Positions 7,144 through 14,797 of a stretch of 17,488 nucleotides of DNA are shown here, piece after piece. The notes beneath the pieces are model-generated. The model was not told the DNA's origin and made no database searches. It saw nothing but the letters and a program-made list of their open reading frames with translations. The stretch comes from JANMZR01 sp031383555 (lineage in GTDB: Bacteria; Bacteroidota; Bacteroidia; Cytophagales; Spirosomataceae). The stretch spans positions 1 to 17,488 of the forward strand of contig JANMZR010000275.1 in the NCBI GenBank assembly GCA_031383555.1, written 5' to 3'. Within the stretch, counting starts at the first letter, position 1. Every line of letters starts with the position of its first letter. Both the position numbers and the translations under genes were made by a program.

Positions 7144-9168
7144 CTACTCAATTTCAAATACTGCATAGGAATAGCGATTCATGGTCATATAACTGGAATT
7201 ATCAGTTTTTATATTATTTTTAAAAATTAGTTTTTTAATTTGAAATGATTTTAGGTTTATTTTCCAACTTTCAGCAATTAAGCTTAAAGCTGTAATGAAT
7301 AAGTATTTCTTCGAATCAATAACCAAAGTCCAAATCAGATTTCTTTCAATTTCAAACAAATCGACATTTGATATTTGATTAAATTCAACATTTTCTGATT
7401 TTCGAAATATCGTATCTGCTAAATTGTTGATGGCAGTAATTTCATAAAATATAATACCATTTTTACCTAATTTATAGGGTCCATTGGTGCTTTTTGGACC
7501 TTCTGGCACCTGAAAAACGTATAATTTTGTATAATGCTCGTTTGGTGCAGGCTCAAAATGCAAGTCACGCATTTCAAAACCAAGGCTACTATAGCTTGGA
7601 AAATATTTGTAAAAAGTAGCTAAAAAATACCTGCAACTATTGCCTTCCAGGTAAAAGGAATCAAACCGAGGGTCGTCCTTATCGGCTGTGAAAATAGTAA
7701 AGTTGGGGGTGAATTTGTTTGTTGCCGCTAGTTTGTAATATGCTATAAATTCTGTATAAAATTCAAGATCATTTAAAGCATAAGACTGTAAATTACCAAG
7801 TGTGGTATCGGTATTAGAATCATTAAGATGTTTGGCTTCATTTCCATATGCCATGAGGTTGTCTTCAACTAAAAAACTTTCGGCGAAATAACCGAAATTA
7901 GGCTTTACTTTTTGAATTGCTTGCTTTACAAATTTATGAATGTCATAATACTCATTTAATTGACTGTCAAGTACATTTGGGTTCATTTGTACATGCGACA
8001 TATCGCCACGCATAAAATCAAAATTGTATTTAAGGCATACCTCCAAATATTTTTTACTTACGTATTCGAATACTTCTTTTCTTGGTTTTGAAAAGTCAAG
8101 TTCCCAATTTTTATTATTATCTACCGACTCATATAATTTATAGCGAGCCAATGGGCCAAATACTCTAGACATCGCTTGAGGCTTTTCAATAATATAATCT
8201 CGCCAAATACGACCTTCACTATCAATGGTTTTCGCCTCATCTGATGGATCCACTAGAAGACTACGATAAGGAGGTGCCATAGTGGCTGGCACAGGTTCAT
8301 AACCTTTCTCAAAAAGGAAATTTATGAGATGATTGCGCCGAACATTTCTTTGATGTGTATCATTGTTTTTTCCAAATAATATTCTTAGTCGAACCTCTTC
8401 GTTATATTTAGAATCATCAAAAAAATCTATTGCGTTTCTTGAGAAATATTCTCCCGAAAGCGAGCCATTAACACTTATAAACTCAACAATTCTATCTGCG
8501 ATTTTATTTATTAAAGTATTTGAATGGTCTACAATATCAAAGTCTTTTCTTTGTAACCATTCAAAGTAAAATGGATTTGCCAATGTAATCTCCGAATATC
8601 TATCTGTATGAGGTACTACATCGTAGCCGACAGTTTTACCCATCAAATGCAATAAATTAACTACTACTTTCAATTGCTTATCCGCTGAATTCAAATGAGG
8701 AAATTGTACCGCAAAATCAGAGTCAAAAAATTCTGAGTTTATACACCAACTTGCCATTCCATACAGGCTTGCTACTACGCCACATTCCCAAATAGGAAGC
8801 AAATGTATTGATGAAATATGGTTGGGAAGTGTAAGGGCATATTTAATTAAATTCCAAAAGCTACCAATAGTGCGCACATTTACACCCACCATACTTGGTT
8901 TTTTGAGCCAATTAGTATTTTTTGTTTGACTAATGGGTGAAGGAAAATGAATTTCACAATTAAGGCATTGCCTTACATTTTCATCGCCAAATCGTTTGGA
9001 AAGGATATAAATTATTTGGGAAGTTGGCATTTGTAAGCTGATATTGGGTTGGCATCCAGATAAAAAGCTTGTTTTTTGGTTTGTATAATTTGATATAATT
9101 AATTGTGCATTTTGCTGCCAATAGTTTTTTTGTTTTAAATATTCAGTTGGAAATTCTGGAGAAATCAA
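7144..9168 (-). CDS. Divergent alpha-amylase superfamily (GH13-like) protein
   Basis: The 674-residue protein has no signal peptide and is presumably cytosolic. It resembles a (beta/alpha)8 amylase-type enzyme in motif order. SIHLLPIWECG followed by SLYGMASW (120-141) corresponds to the barrel strand and YG motif. VGYDVVPHTDR (180-190) matches conserved region I. FDFMRGDMSHV (383-393) matches region II, with R387 and candidate nucleophile D389. FGYFAES (425-431) matches region III, with candidate acid/base E430. FTADKDDPRFD (493-503) stands where region IV has NHD. The C-terminal 130 residues could be the usual beta-sandwich. Substrate and reaction are not deducible, and the overall sequence is far from standard GH13 enzymes. 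It is convergent with the kinase gene. A -7-like TATATTTG lies at plus 9194-9201, 26 bases upstream of the start. Confidence 0.7.
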   Translation of the reverse strand: MISPEFPTEYLKQKNYWQQNAQLIISNYTNQKTSFLSGCQPNISLQMPTSQIIYILSKRFGDENVRQCLNCEIHFPSPISQTKNTNWLKKPSMVGVNVRTIGSFWNLIKYALTLPNHISSIHLLPIWECGVVASLYGMASWCINSEFFDSDFAVQFPHLNSADKQLKVVVNLLHLMGKTVGYDVVPHTDRYSEITLANPFYFEWLQRKDFDIVDHSNTLINKIADRIVEFISVNGSLSGEYFSRNAIDFFDDSKYNEEVRLRILFGKNNDTHQRNVRRNHLINFLFEKGYEPVPATMAPPYRSLLVDPSDEAKTIDSEGRIWRDYIIEKPQAMSRVFGPLARYKLYESVDNNKNWELDFSKPRKEVFEYVSKKYLEVCLKYNFDFMRGDMSHVQMNPNVLDSQLNEYYDIHKFVKQAIQKVKPNFGYFAESFLVEDNLMAYGNEAKHLNDSNTDTTLGNLQSYALNDLEFYTEFIAYYKLAATNKFTPNFTIFTADKDDPRFDSFYLEGNSCRYFLATFYKYFPSYSSLGFEMRDLHFEPAPNEHYTKLYVFQVPEGPKSTNGPYKLGKNGIIFYEITAINNLADTIFRKSENVEFNQISNVDLFEIERNLIWTLVIDSKKYLFITALSLIAESWKINLKSFQIKKLIFKNNIKTDNSSYMTMNRYSYAVFEIE

Positions 9169-9193
9169 AGTCTATTTATTTTTTTGTTGTAAA

Positions 9194-9201
9194 CAAATAT
9201 A
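9194..9201 (-). promoter_or_regulatory. Possible -7 element for the amylase-like gene
   Basis: TATATTTG on the minus strand matches TAnnTTTG 26 bases upstream of the ATG at 9166-9168. No -33 partner is seen. Confidence 0.28.
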
Positions 9202-9306
9202 ACATTCCATCACGAAATACTCATTCACTAATTTCAAATAACACTAAACTTTTAGCCCAATTTTATTGTAGTATATAAAGTGGCAAACAGGAAATTTATC
9301 AAAAAA

Positions 9307-9675
9307 ATGGATAAAAAAGAAATCAGCTTAGTAATTGGTGCAAGTGAAAATATAGAAAGATATTCATTTATGGCTGGCCACAGATTGCTAGCAAAGGGTT
9401 ATAAAGTGAAATTGTTAGGCAAAGATGAGGGAAATATAGCTGGAGAGCCCATTTTAACAGGCTTTCCAAAGTTTGAGAAAATACATACAATTACTTTATA
9501 TGTGGGCCCTAAAAACCAACCTCAATACTATGATTATATAATTAGCTTAAAACCGAAAAGAGTAATTTTTAATCCGGGTGCAGAAAATAAAGAATTTATG
9601 GAATTGCTTCTGAAAAAAAATATTCATGCAGAGGAAGCATGCACATTGGTTTTGCTTAGTTTGAATGCTTATTAG
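9307..9675 (+). CDS. CoA-binding domain protein (YccU-like)
   Basis: This is a small Rossmann-fold protein of the CoA_binding_2 type, 122 residues from ATG 9307. Visible family features are the N-terminal beta strand and nucleotide loop SLVIGASENIERYSFMA, the later VIFNPGAENKEF, and HAEEACTLVLLS near the end. These proteins bind CoA, but their physiological role is mostly unknown. An in-frame GTG at 9280 would add nine residues (ANRKFIKK); I prefer 9307 because the family begins directly before the first strand. It is divergent from the amylase-like gene and has no obvious operon partner. Confidence 0.88.
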   Translation: MDKKEISLVIGASENIERYSFMAGHRLLAKGYKVKLLGKDEGNIAGEPILTGFPKFEKIHTITLYVGPKNQPQYYDYIISLKPKRVIFNPGAENKEFMELLLKKNIHAEEACTLVLLSLNAY

Positions 9676-10442
9676 TTGATGAGCTTGGCATTATATCTTT
9701 GCGTGCATAGGCCTAATAATAACTTTAACTTTGGAATTAGATTTCATTTTCCAAGATTAAAGAACACTTCATCTAATTCCAATGTTTCAGATAATTCTTG
9801 AACATTTTTACTCGCATCATCTCATCTTTAACATTTGCACCAATTTTGGCTCAATGGAAAATTGTTTTTTTTCTTTCTCATTCCAAAATAATAAAATTAA
9901 TACTTGCAATCTTATTATTAACAAAAAATTAAGCAAATAAAAATTAGCAAAGTTTGAGTTTATATTCATTTTATTCACAATTTGTTTTAATAATCTCGTC
10001 CATTACTGGCTTTAGATCTTAGTGCCAAACGCATTTGTTTCATCATAATATTTATTATAGGCATTGATGGCAATATGGCAAACGGAATTTTGTATTATTT
10101 AATTTGAAAATTATAAAACTGGCAAAAATTACTTTATAATTGTTGTCAGCTATCCATGCAGCCACCCTGAATATAATCCTGTTTTTTTGCCATTCTAAAG
10201 CAATTCCAATTTTTGATCTAATCGGTTCCTTTTCCGCTTCAATACCTGTAATCCAAACGTTCTTTTTATTATTATTGAATATATTAAATAATTGATTACC
10301 AATTTATTGCAAAAAAAACTACCGTTTAATAAATAAATGATTTAATTCTTGGTTTTTCTCATTTCTTTTTTTTAATTTAACATAAACCGCCTAACTCGCC
10401 TAAAAGGTACTTGAATTATTTATTTAAATTTATTTTAAACCT
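9676..10442. other. 767-base gap without a convincing gene; possible decayed coding DNA
   Basis: No intact known gene is visible on either strand. The minus strand shows protein-like pieces. One is an open frame at 10055-10303 with no usable start, including VWITGIEAEKEPIRSK and ALEWQKNRIIFRVAAW. Another is a 50-residue frame from ATG 9967-9969 to TGA 9817-9819 with a hydrophobic segment (LNFLLIIRLQVLILLFW) and a charged tail. A third stretch, ELSETLELDEVFFNLGK, sits in another frame near 9750. The frames are interrupted by stops and shifts, as in an old pseudogene, but I do not recognise a family. A perfect 12-base inverted repeat lies at 9731-9782. No clear promoter for the downstream oxidoreductase was found. 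Confidence 0.5.
9731..9782. repeat. Perfect 12-base inverted repeat with 28-base spacer
   Basis: TTGGAATTAGAT at 9731-9742 is the exact reverse complement of ATCTAATTCCAA at 9771-9782. It begins 56 bases after the stop of the CoA-binding protein gene. Lacking a T tail, it does not look like a standard terminator. Confidence 0.75.
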
Positions 10443-11885
10443 ATGGAAAATTTAAAGGTAGTTTTAACTAATGGACAAGCTTCCATAATCTCAGGAAGTT
10501 TGGTTGAAGAATTTAAAGGCAAGCTTCGGGGTGATTTATTAACAGCTGAGGATGGTCCTATTTATGATGAAGCCCGAATTATTTGGAATGGAATGCATGA
10601 CAAAAAGCCGGCAATCATTGCCTGTTGCAGTGGTGTTGCTGATGTTATAGATTCCGTTAATTTTGCACGAAGCAACAACCTCCTCGTTTCAGTAAGAGGC
10701 GGAGGACATAATGTTGGTGGTACAGCCTCTTGCGATGGGGGAATCATGATTGACCTTTCATTGTTGAAAGGCATAAAAGTAGATCCAAAAATAAAAACCG
10801 TTCAGGCCCAAGGAGGAGCTACCTGGGGCGATGTTGACAGGGAAACCCAGGTATTTGGATTAGCAACTGCTGGTGGAGTAGTGTCAACCACAGGTATCGG
10901 GGGCCTAACCTTAGGTGGGGGCCTTGGATGGTTAAGGAGAAAACACGGATTAACAATTGATAGCTTATTATCAGTTGATATTGTTACTGCCGATGGCCAG
11001 TTTCACACTGCCAGCGCAACTGAAAATGAAGATTTGTTCTGGGGTGTGCGTGGTGGTGGAGGAAACTTTGGGATAATAACATCCTTTGTTTTTCAACTTT
11101 ATCCTGTTGGCCCAATGGTTACTTTATGTGCGCCTTGGTATCCTGCTGAAATGGCAGATAAATTGATACCCCTCTGGACCGAATTTATGAAAACTGCTCC
11201 TGAAGAACTTTCTTCTTCAGCGATGTTTTGGACGGTGCCACCTGCACCAAATTTCCCTATTGAAGCACATGGTAAAAGAGCATTTATTATCGCTGCGGTA
11301 TATACTGGTTCGTTGGAGGATGGAGAAAGAATAACCAAACCTTTGAGGGAACTGGCAAAGCCAATGGTAGATCTCAGCGGGCCTATACCATGGACAATTG
11401 TTCAATCAGCATTTGATCCATTTTTTCCTAAAAAGATCCAAATGTATTATTTTAAATCACGTTACCTTAACGAGCTCGACGATAAAACTATTCATGCACT
11501 CAAGCAACATGCAATAAACCCTCCTGCACCTATGATTTTGATTGCGATTTGGCATTATGGCGGGGCAATGGCTCGTATTGAGGAAGACAAAACAGCCTTT
11601 AGAGGTCGCAAGAATCAATTTTTATTAAGTGTAGATGCAGTATGGAGTGATGGCAATGACACTGAAAAAGTGCTTGCCTATTCTCGTAATTTTCTGGCCT
11701 CCATGGAGCAATTTTCGCCAGGAGGCTTATATGTAAATTTTGCGGGGCTGGGCGAAGAAGGGGAAGCATTGGTAAAATCAGCTTATGGCGATAACTACGA
11801 AAGACTTGTTGCCTTAAAGGATAAATATGATTCAACAAATCTTTTTCATCTCAACCAAAATATAAAACCTACTTCGAGTAAGTAG
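10443..11885 (+). CDS. FAD-binding oxidoreductase, berberine-bridge-enzyme type
   Basis: The 480-residue protein is a PCMH-type FAD oxidase or dehydrogenase with a BBE-like C-terminal domain. SVRGGGHNVGG at 83-93 contains H89, the usual site of covalent 8-alpha-histidyl FAD attachment. GGVVSTTGIGGLTLGGGLG follows at 144-162; the Cys that makes the second flavin bond in bicovalent members is absent there, so monocovalent FAD is expected. GVRGGGGNFGI at 201-211 completes the FAD domain. The C-terminal NYERLVALKDKYDSTNLFHL then NQNI is the BBE signature. Family members oxidise sugars, alcohols or alkaloid-like substrates with O2; the substrate here is unknown. There is no signal peptide. It is markedly richer in G+C than genes to its left (25/60 and 34/60 in two samples). 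A cupin lipoprotein gene follows 98 bases later. Confidence 0.92.
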   Translation: MENLKVVLTNGQASIISGSLVEEFKGKLRGDLLTAEDGPIYDEARIIWNGMHDKKPAIIACCSGVADVIDSVNFARSNNLLVSVRGGGHNVGGTASCDGGIMIDLSLLKGIKVDPKIKTVQAQGGATWGDVDRETQVFGLATAGGVVSTTGIGGLTLGGGLGWLRRKHGLTIDSLLSVDIVTADGQFHTASATENEDLFWGVRGGGGNFGIITSFVFQLYPVGPMVTLCAPWYPAEMADKLIPLWTEFMKTAPEELSSSAMFWTVPPAPNFPIEAHGKRAFIIAAVYTGSLEDGERITKPLRELAKPMVDLSGPIPWTIVQSAFDPFFPKKIQMYYFKSRYLNELDDKTIHALKQHAINPPAPMILIAIWHYGGAMARIEEDKTAFRGRKNQFLLSVDAVWSDGNDTEKVLAYSRNFLASMEQFSPGGLYVNFAGLGEEGEALVKSAYGDNYERLVALKDKYDSTNLFHLNQNIKPTSSK

Positions 11886-11902
11886 CAAAGCAGACATCCT
11901 GC

Positions 11903-11916
11903 TGGAAACGTTTCCA
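11903..11916. promoter_or_regulatory. 14-base perfect palindrome, LacI-family-type operator candidate
   Basis: TGGAAACGTTTCCA is a perfect palindrome with a central CG, the architecture of operators bound by LacI/GalR-family regulators. It lies 18 bases after the oxidoreductase stop and 68 bases before the cupin lipoprotein start. No LacI-type regulator gene is in the window, so the assignment rests on the pattern alone. Confidence 0.45.
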
Positions 11917-11983
11917 AGACAATTATTTCTTTATATTAAAAAATCAAATCAAATTATTTTTTCATTTTAAAAAAAATCAAATC

Positions 11984-12454
11984 ATGAGACAAATCAAATC
12001 CAACATTCGATTCCTTTTTTTGCTTTCGGGTTTATTTCTAATTAGTTGTAATAAAACTACAACCAATAAAAATGCAAATGATACTGATACAACCCAGGAT
12101 ATTGCGACACAAGATGCCACTTCCATGCCTGCATATGACCCAGCAATGGACAGCTATGAAACGGGGGGTGATAAAATTAAAAAGCTTGGTGATACATTGG
12201 GAGTAAAGATGTATGAATTTACTGCAAAACCCGGGGAATCATGGGCATTACATTCACATCCTGATCATACGGCCTATATTCTGCAAGGTGGGAAAGTAGT
12301 ACTATTTATCAAGGCAACAGGAAAACTTGACACTCTTACTTTTCCGACAGGCATGGCATTAATAAGTGGTCCGCTGTCAGATTCAGGAAAAAATGTTGGC
12401 AAAACTCCCATAAAGTTTCTTGTAACTGACATTTACAGACCACTTAACAAATAA
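11984..12454 (+). CDS. Cupin-domain lipoprotein
   Basis: The 156-residue protein starts with a lipoprotein signal peptide: positive residues MRQIKSNIR, a hydrophobic core FLFLLSGLFL, and a lipobox LISC with Cys22. A Thr/Asp/Asn-rich linker of about 40 residues follows. Residues 80-150 form a small cupin, with PGESWALHSHPDHTAYILQG carrying likely metal ligands (two His in HSHPDH) and a later GMALISGP turn. It is therefore probably anchored in the outer or inner membrane with the cupin outside the cytoplasm. The function is unknown; it might act with the preceding oxidoreductase, since both lie in the same direction. The palindrome at 11903-11916 and repeats of ATCAAATC in the leader precede it. 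Confidence 0.85.
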   Translation: MRQIKSNIRFLFLLSGLFLISCNKTTTNKNANDTDTTQDIATQDATSMPAYDPAMDSYETGGDKIKKLGDTLGVKMYEFTAKPGESWALHSHPDHTAYILQGGKVVLFIKATGKLDTLTFPTGMALISGPLSDSGKNVGKTPIKFLVTDIYRPLNK

Positions 12455-12485
12455 GAATTTATTGTAAAATCTAGTTGAAAAGGCA

Positions 12486-12519
12486 AGCCTTGTGCTCTGA
12501 AAAGCATGGCTGAGTTTTT
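12486..12519 (+). terminator. Candidate Rho-independent terminator after the cupin gene
   Basis: AGCC at 12486-12489 pairs with GGCT at 12508-12511, and GTGCT at 12492-12496 pairs with AGCAT at 12503-12507 (one G-U pair). A two-base bulge lies at 12490-12491 and the loop is six bases. GAG and five T (12515-12519) follow. The site lies between the cupin stop and the convergent cyclase stop. Confidence 0.45.
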
Positions 12520-12524
12520 ACTTA

Positions 12525-14453
12525 TTAGTTTGTAAATCCTATTTTTTGTAAAAGTTCGTTGAATCTTGAATCTTTTTTAAGTAAGGATGGTACAAATGGT
12601 GAATATTTTATTTGAATCAAGGTAGGGTCTCGATCATCAAACGCATTTTCTAAATATTCAAATGCAAGATCAATATCGTTAAGACTGGCGGCCGAAATAC
12701 CCAGATACATTCCGGCTATATATTCTGTTTTGGACCTATTTTGCAATTCTTCAAAAAGTTTTTTTGCTTCTTTTATTTTACCTGCATTGCAGCACACCCA
12801 AATGAGCGAATTTAACGCATGCTGATGGCGGTTGGATATTTTGACTAAATGATTCAAAATTTCAATTGCTTCTGTATGACGATTTAGAGCAGAATAACTA
12901 AGACCTGCTAATCGAGAAGACAAAAAGGAGTTGGCATCTAATTCAATTCCAATATTTGCAACTTTTAGTGCTTCTTCAAATTTATGGGCAGTATATAAGG
13001 TCCAGGAAAGATCGGCATGATCTATTGCACTTAGTGGTTCTAATTTTAAACCAATATGGCACTGTTTTTCAGCTTCTTCGAAACTTCCTTTTACCCAACC
13101 GAAAAAACCCATGCCATATAAAGAATAACTTTGTGCAAGTTTTGGATTAAGTACAAAAACTTTAATATAATTTTTCTGCCCTTCCACATAATTCCTTTCA
13201 ATACAAAGGTAATATTGTGCTAACGAAAGGTATGCTTCTTCCAAAAAAGGATCCAATTGATTAGACGTAACTGCAGCTTGCTTCATTTCATTCATGATTT
13301 CATTACCGGGCAAAAATCCATAAAAAGCCATTAAAAAAAGTGCCCAGGCATATCCTGAATGCGCTTGGGCATAGTTTGGATCTATTGCAATGGCTTGTTT
13401 ATAAAATTCTAACCCTTTAAGAATTGAATTTCCTCTGCGGTTAAGATTGAACCTTCCTTTCATTACCAACTCATACGCTTCAACATTCTGAGTTTCTACT
13501 TTGGTAATTGCCTTTAGTTCATCGCCAAATAAAGTAATTTTTAATTGCTCAGTTATTGCCAAGGCAATCTCGACTTGTATGGCAAAAATATCGTCCATTT
13601 CCCTGTCATATTTTTCCGACCATAGGTGAAATCCGTCTTTTACACTAATCAATTGGGCTGTAATTCTTATTCTATTGCCTTGTTTTCTGATGCTGCCTTC
13701 CAATACATTTTCCACACCTAGTTTTCTGCCAATCTCCCTTAAGTCAATATTCTTTCCTTTAAATTGGGCAGAAGAGGTGCGGCCGGCTATTTTCAGGTCT
13801 TTTATGTGTACCAATGAATTAATTATTTCTTCGGCAATGCCATCACTAAAGTATTCTTGTTCAGGATCGCTACTCATATTTGCAAATGGGAGCACAGCAA
13901 TACTTTTATCAATTGAATGTTTTTGTGTAGGCTTTTCAGCTGAACTGGCAATAATGGACGATATTAATACTTCATAGATTCTGACAGGCTCTTCAACATT
14001 TTTCAGGCTTTCTTCTTTTACAAAATTGCTCAGTATATCCTTTTTATTGGAGATATTATTTTGTACAGATTCAGATACATATATGCACCCGGGATTGGCT
14101 GTGGCCTGAATTCGGGCTGCAATATTTACTGTATCGCCAAATATATCATCATTTTCAAAAACTACTTCACCATGATGAATGCCAATTCGCAACTGATAAT
14201 GACTAGCCAAATTACAGCCTTCCTGAATTTTCAAGGCTGCATTTACAGCTTCGGATACTGTGCTAAAACTTGCCATCACACCATCGCCCAATTCCTTTAT
14301 AAATCTGCCATTGAATTGCGCTATAATGGGCTTGTGTAAAATTCTATTTTTTTCTAGGATTTCGAAAGCTTTTTTCTCATCATTACCCATTAGCGCCGTA
14401 TACCCAACTATATCGGTAAACATGATTGCAACTAATTGGCGGGTTTGAGGCAT
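12525..14453 (-). CDS. Class III adenylate/guanylate cyclase fused to TolB-like domain and TPR repeats
   Basis: The 642-residue protein has no TM segment. Residues 1-165 are a class III cyclase domain with metal-binding D14 (FTDIVGYT) and D57 (KELGDGV), base-selecting K53 and D107, and catalytic N110 and R114 (GDTVNIAAR). All key residues are present, and the K/D pair predicts ATP as substrate and cAMP as product. Residues about 184-310 (SIAVLPFANMSSDPEQEYFS, then DGIAEEI) are the TolB/FlgO-like domain often found with such cyclases. Residues about 325-640 are helical TPR-type repeats for protein contacts. It is convergent with the cupin gene. A -7-like TAACTTTG lies at plus 14553-14560, about 100 bases upstream. 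The start ATG gives the standard N-terminus just before the first strand. Confidence 0.92.
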   Translation of the reverse strand: MPQTRQLVAIMFTDIVGYTALMGNDEKKAFEILEKNRILHKPIIAQFNGRFIKELGDGVMASFSTVSEAVNAALKIQEGCNLASHYQLRIGIHHGEVVFENDDIFGDTVNIAARIQATANPGCIYVSESVQNNISNKKDILSNFVKEESLKNVEEPVRIYEVLISSIIASSAEKPTQKHSIDKSIAVLPFANMSSDPEQEYFSDGIAEEIINSLVHIKDLKIAGRTSSAQFKGKNIDLREIGRKLGVENVLEGSIRKQGNRIRITAQLISVKDGFHLWSEKYDREMDDIFAIQVEIALAITEQLKITLFGDELKAITKVETQNVEAYELVMKGRFNLNRRGNSILKGLEFYKQAIAIDPNYAQAHSGYAWALFLMAFYGFLPGNEIMNEMKQAAVTSNQLDPFLEEAYLSLAQYYLCIERNYVEGQKNYIKVFVLNPKLAQSYSLYGMGFFGWVKGSFEEAEKQCHIGLKLEPLSAIDHADLSWTLYTAHKFEEALKVANIGIELDANSFLSSRLAGLSYSALNRHTEAIEILNHLVKISNRHQHALNSLIWVCCNAGKIKEAKKLFEELQNRSKTEYIAGMYLGISAASLNDIDLAFEYLENAFDDRDPTLIQIKYSPFVPSLLKKDSRFNELLQKIGFTN

Positions 14454-14552
14454 AGTTGATTTGTTTATGAATTTTCTAAATTAGAGGCTTCGTCTAATAA
14501 AACTGGGAATTTAATGTGTAAAAAAACCATAGTTTCAATTGGTAAAACAAAA

Positions 14553-14560
14553 CAAAGTTA
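14553..14560 (-). promoter_or_regulatory. Possible -7 element for the cyclase gene
   Basis: TAACTTTG on the minus strand fits TAnnTTTG about 100 bases upstream of the cyclase ATG. No TTG is found at the right distance for -33. Confidence 0.28.
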
Positions 14561-14747
14561 AACTTATTTTTCAAACATGAATTATTGACAAAACTATCTT
14601 TCATAAAATACTTGAATATTTGGCTGAATTTCTTTTATGCTTGAAGCAAAAACCTGACTAATTATTTAACTAAAATGAAAGCTTCAGTAGCTAAAAATAA
14701 ACAAAAAAATAGCGATTTTCACTATTTTACAGCAATATAGTTAAGCC

Positions 14748-14755
14748 TACTTTTG
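14748..14755 (+). promoter_or_regulatory. Bacteroidota -7 element for the ECF sigma gene
   Basis: TACTTTTG matches TAnnTTTG and lies 42 bases before the ATG at 14798, a normal leader length. No clear -33 TTG lies 17-23 bases upstream. Confidence 0.4.
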
Positions 14756-14797
14756 CATTGTTAATTTAGTTTTATTCTTCAAAACCAACAATACAAT

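Larger units (their letters stand above)
14454..14797. other. 344-base divergent intergenic region between cyclase and sigma-factor genes
   Basis: I see no gene here. It holds the possible promoters of both flanking genes. One is TAACTTTG at 14553-14560 on the minus strand (cyclase), the other TACTTTTG at 14748-14755 on the plus strand (sigma factor). A small stem-loop ATTAGA / TCTAAT with a seven-base loop (14480-14498) lies in the cyclase leader. Confidence 0.6.

Noticed and set aside
11939..11996. Repeated ATCAAATC strings as a CRISPR or tandem array
   Set aside because: The copies are short, irregularly spaced and without spacers of constant length; they are simple low-complexity sequence.
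13675..14448. Plus-strand open frames at 13675-13977, 14061-14339 and 14260-14448
   Set aside because: They are antisense to the cyclase domain, which has complete catalytic motifs on the minus strand.
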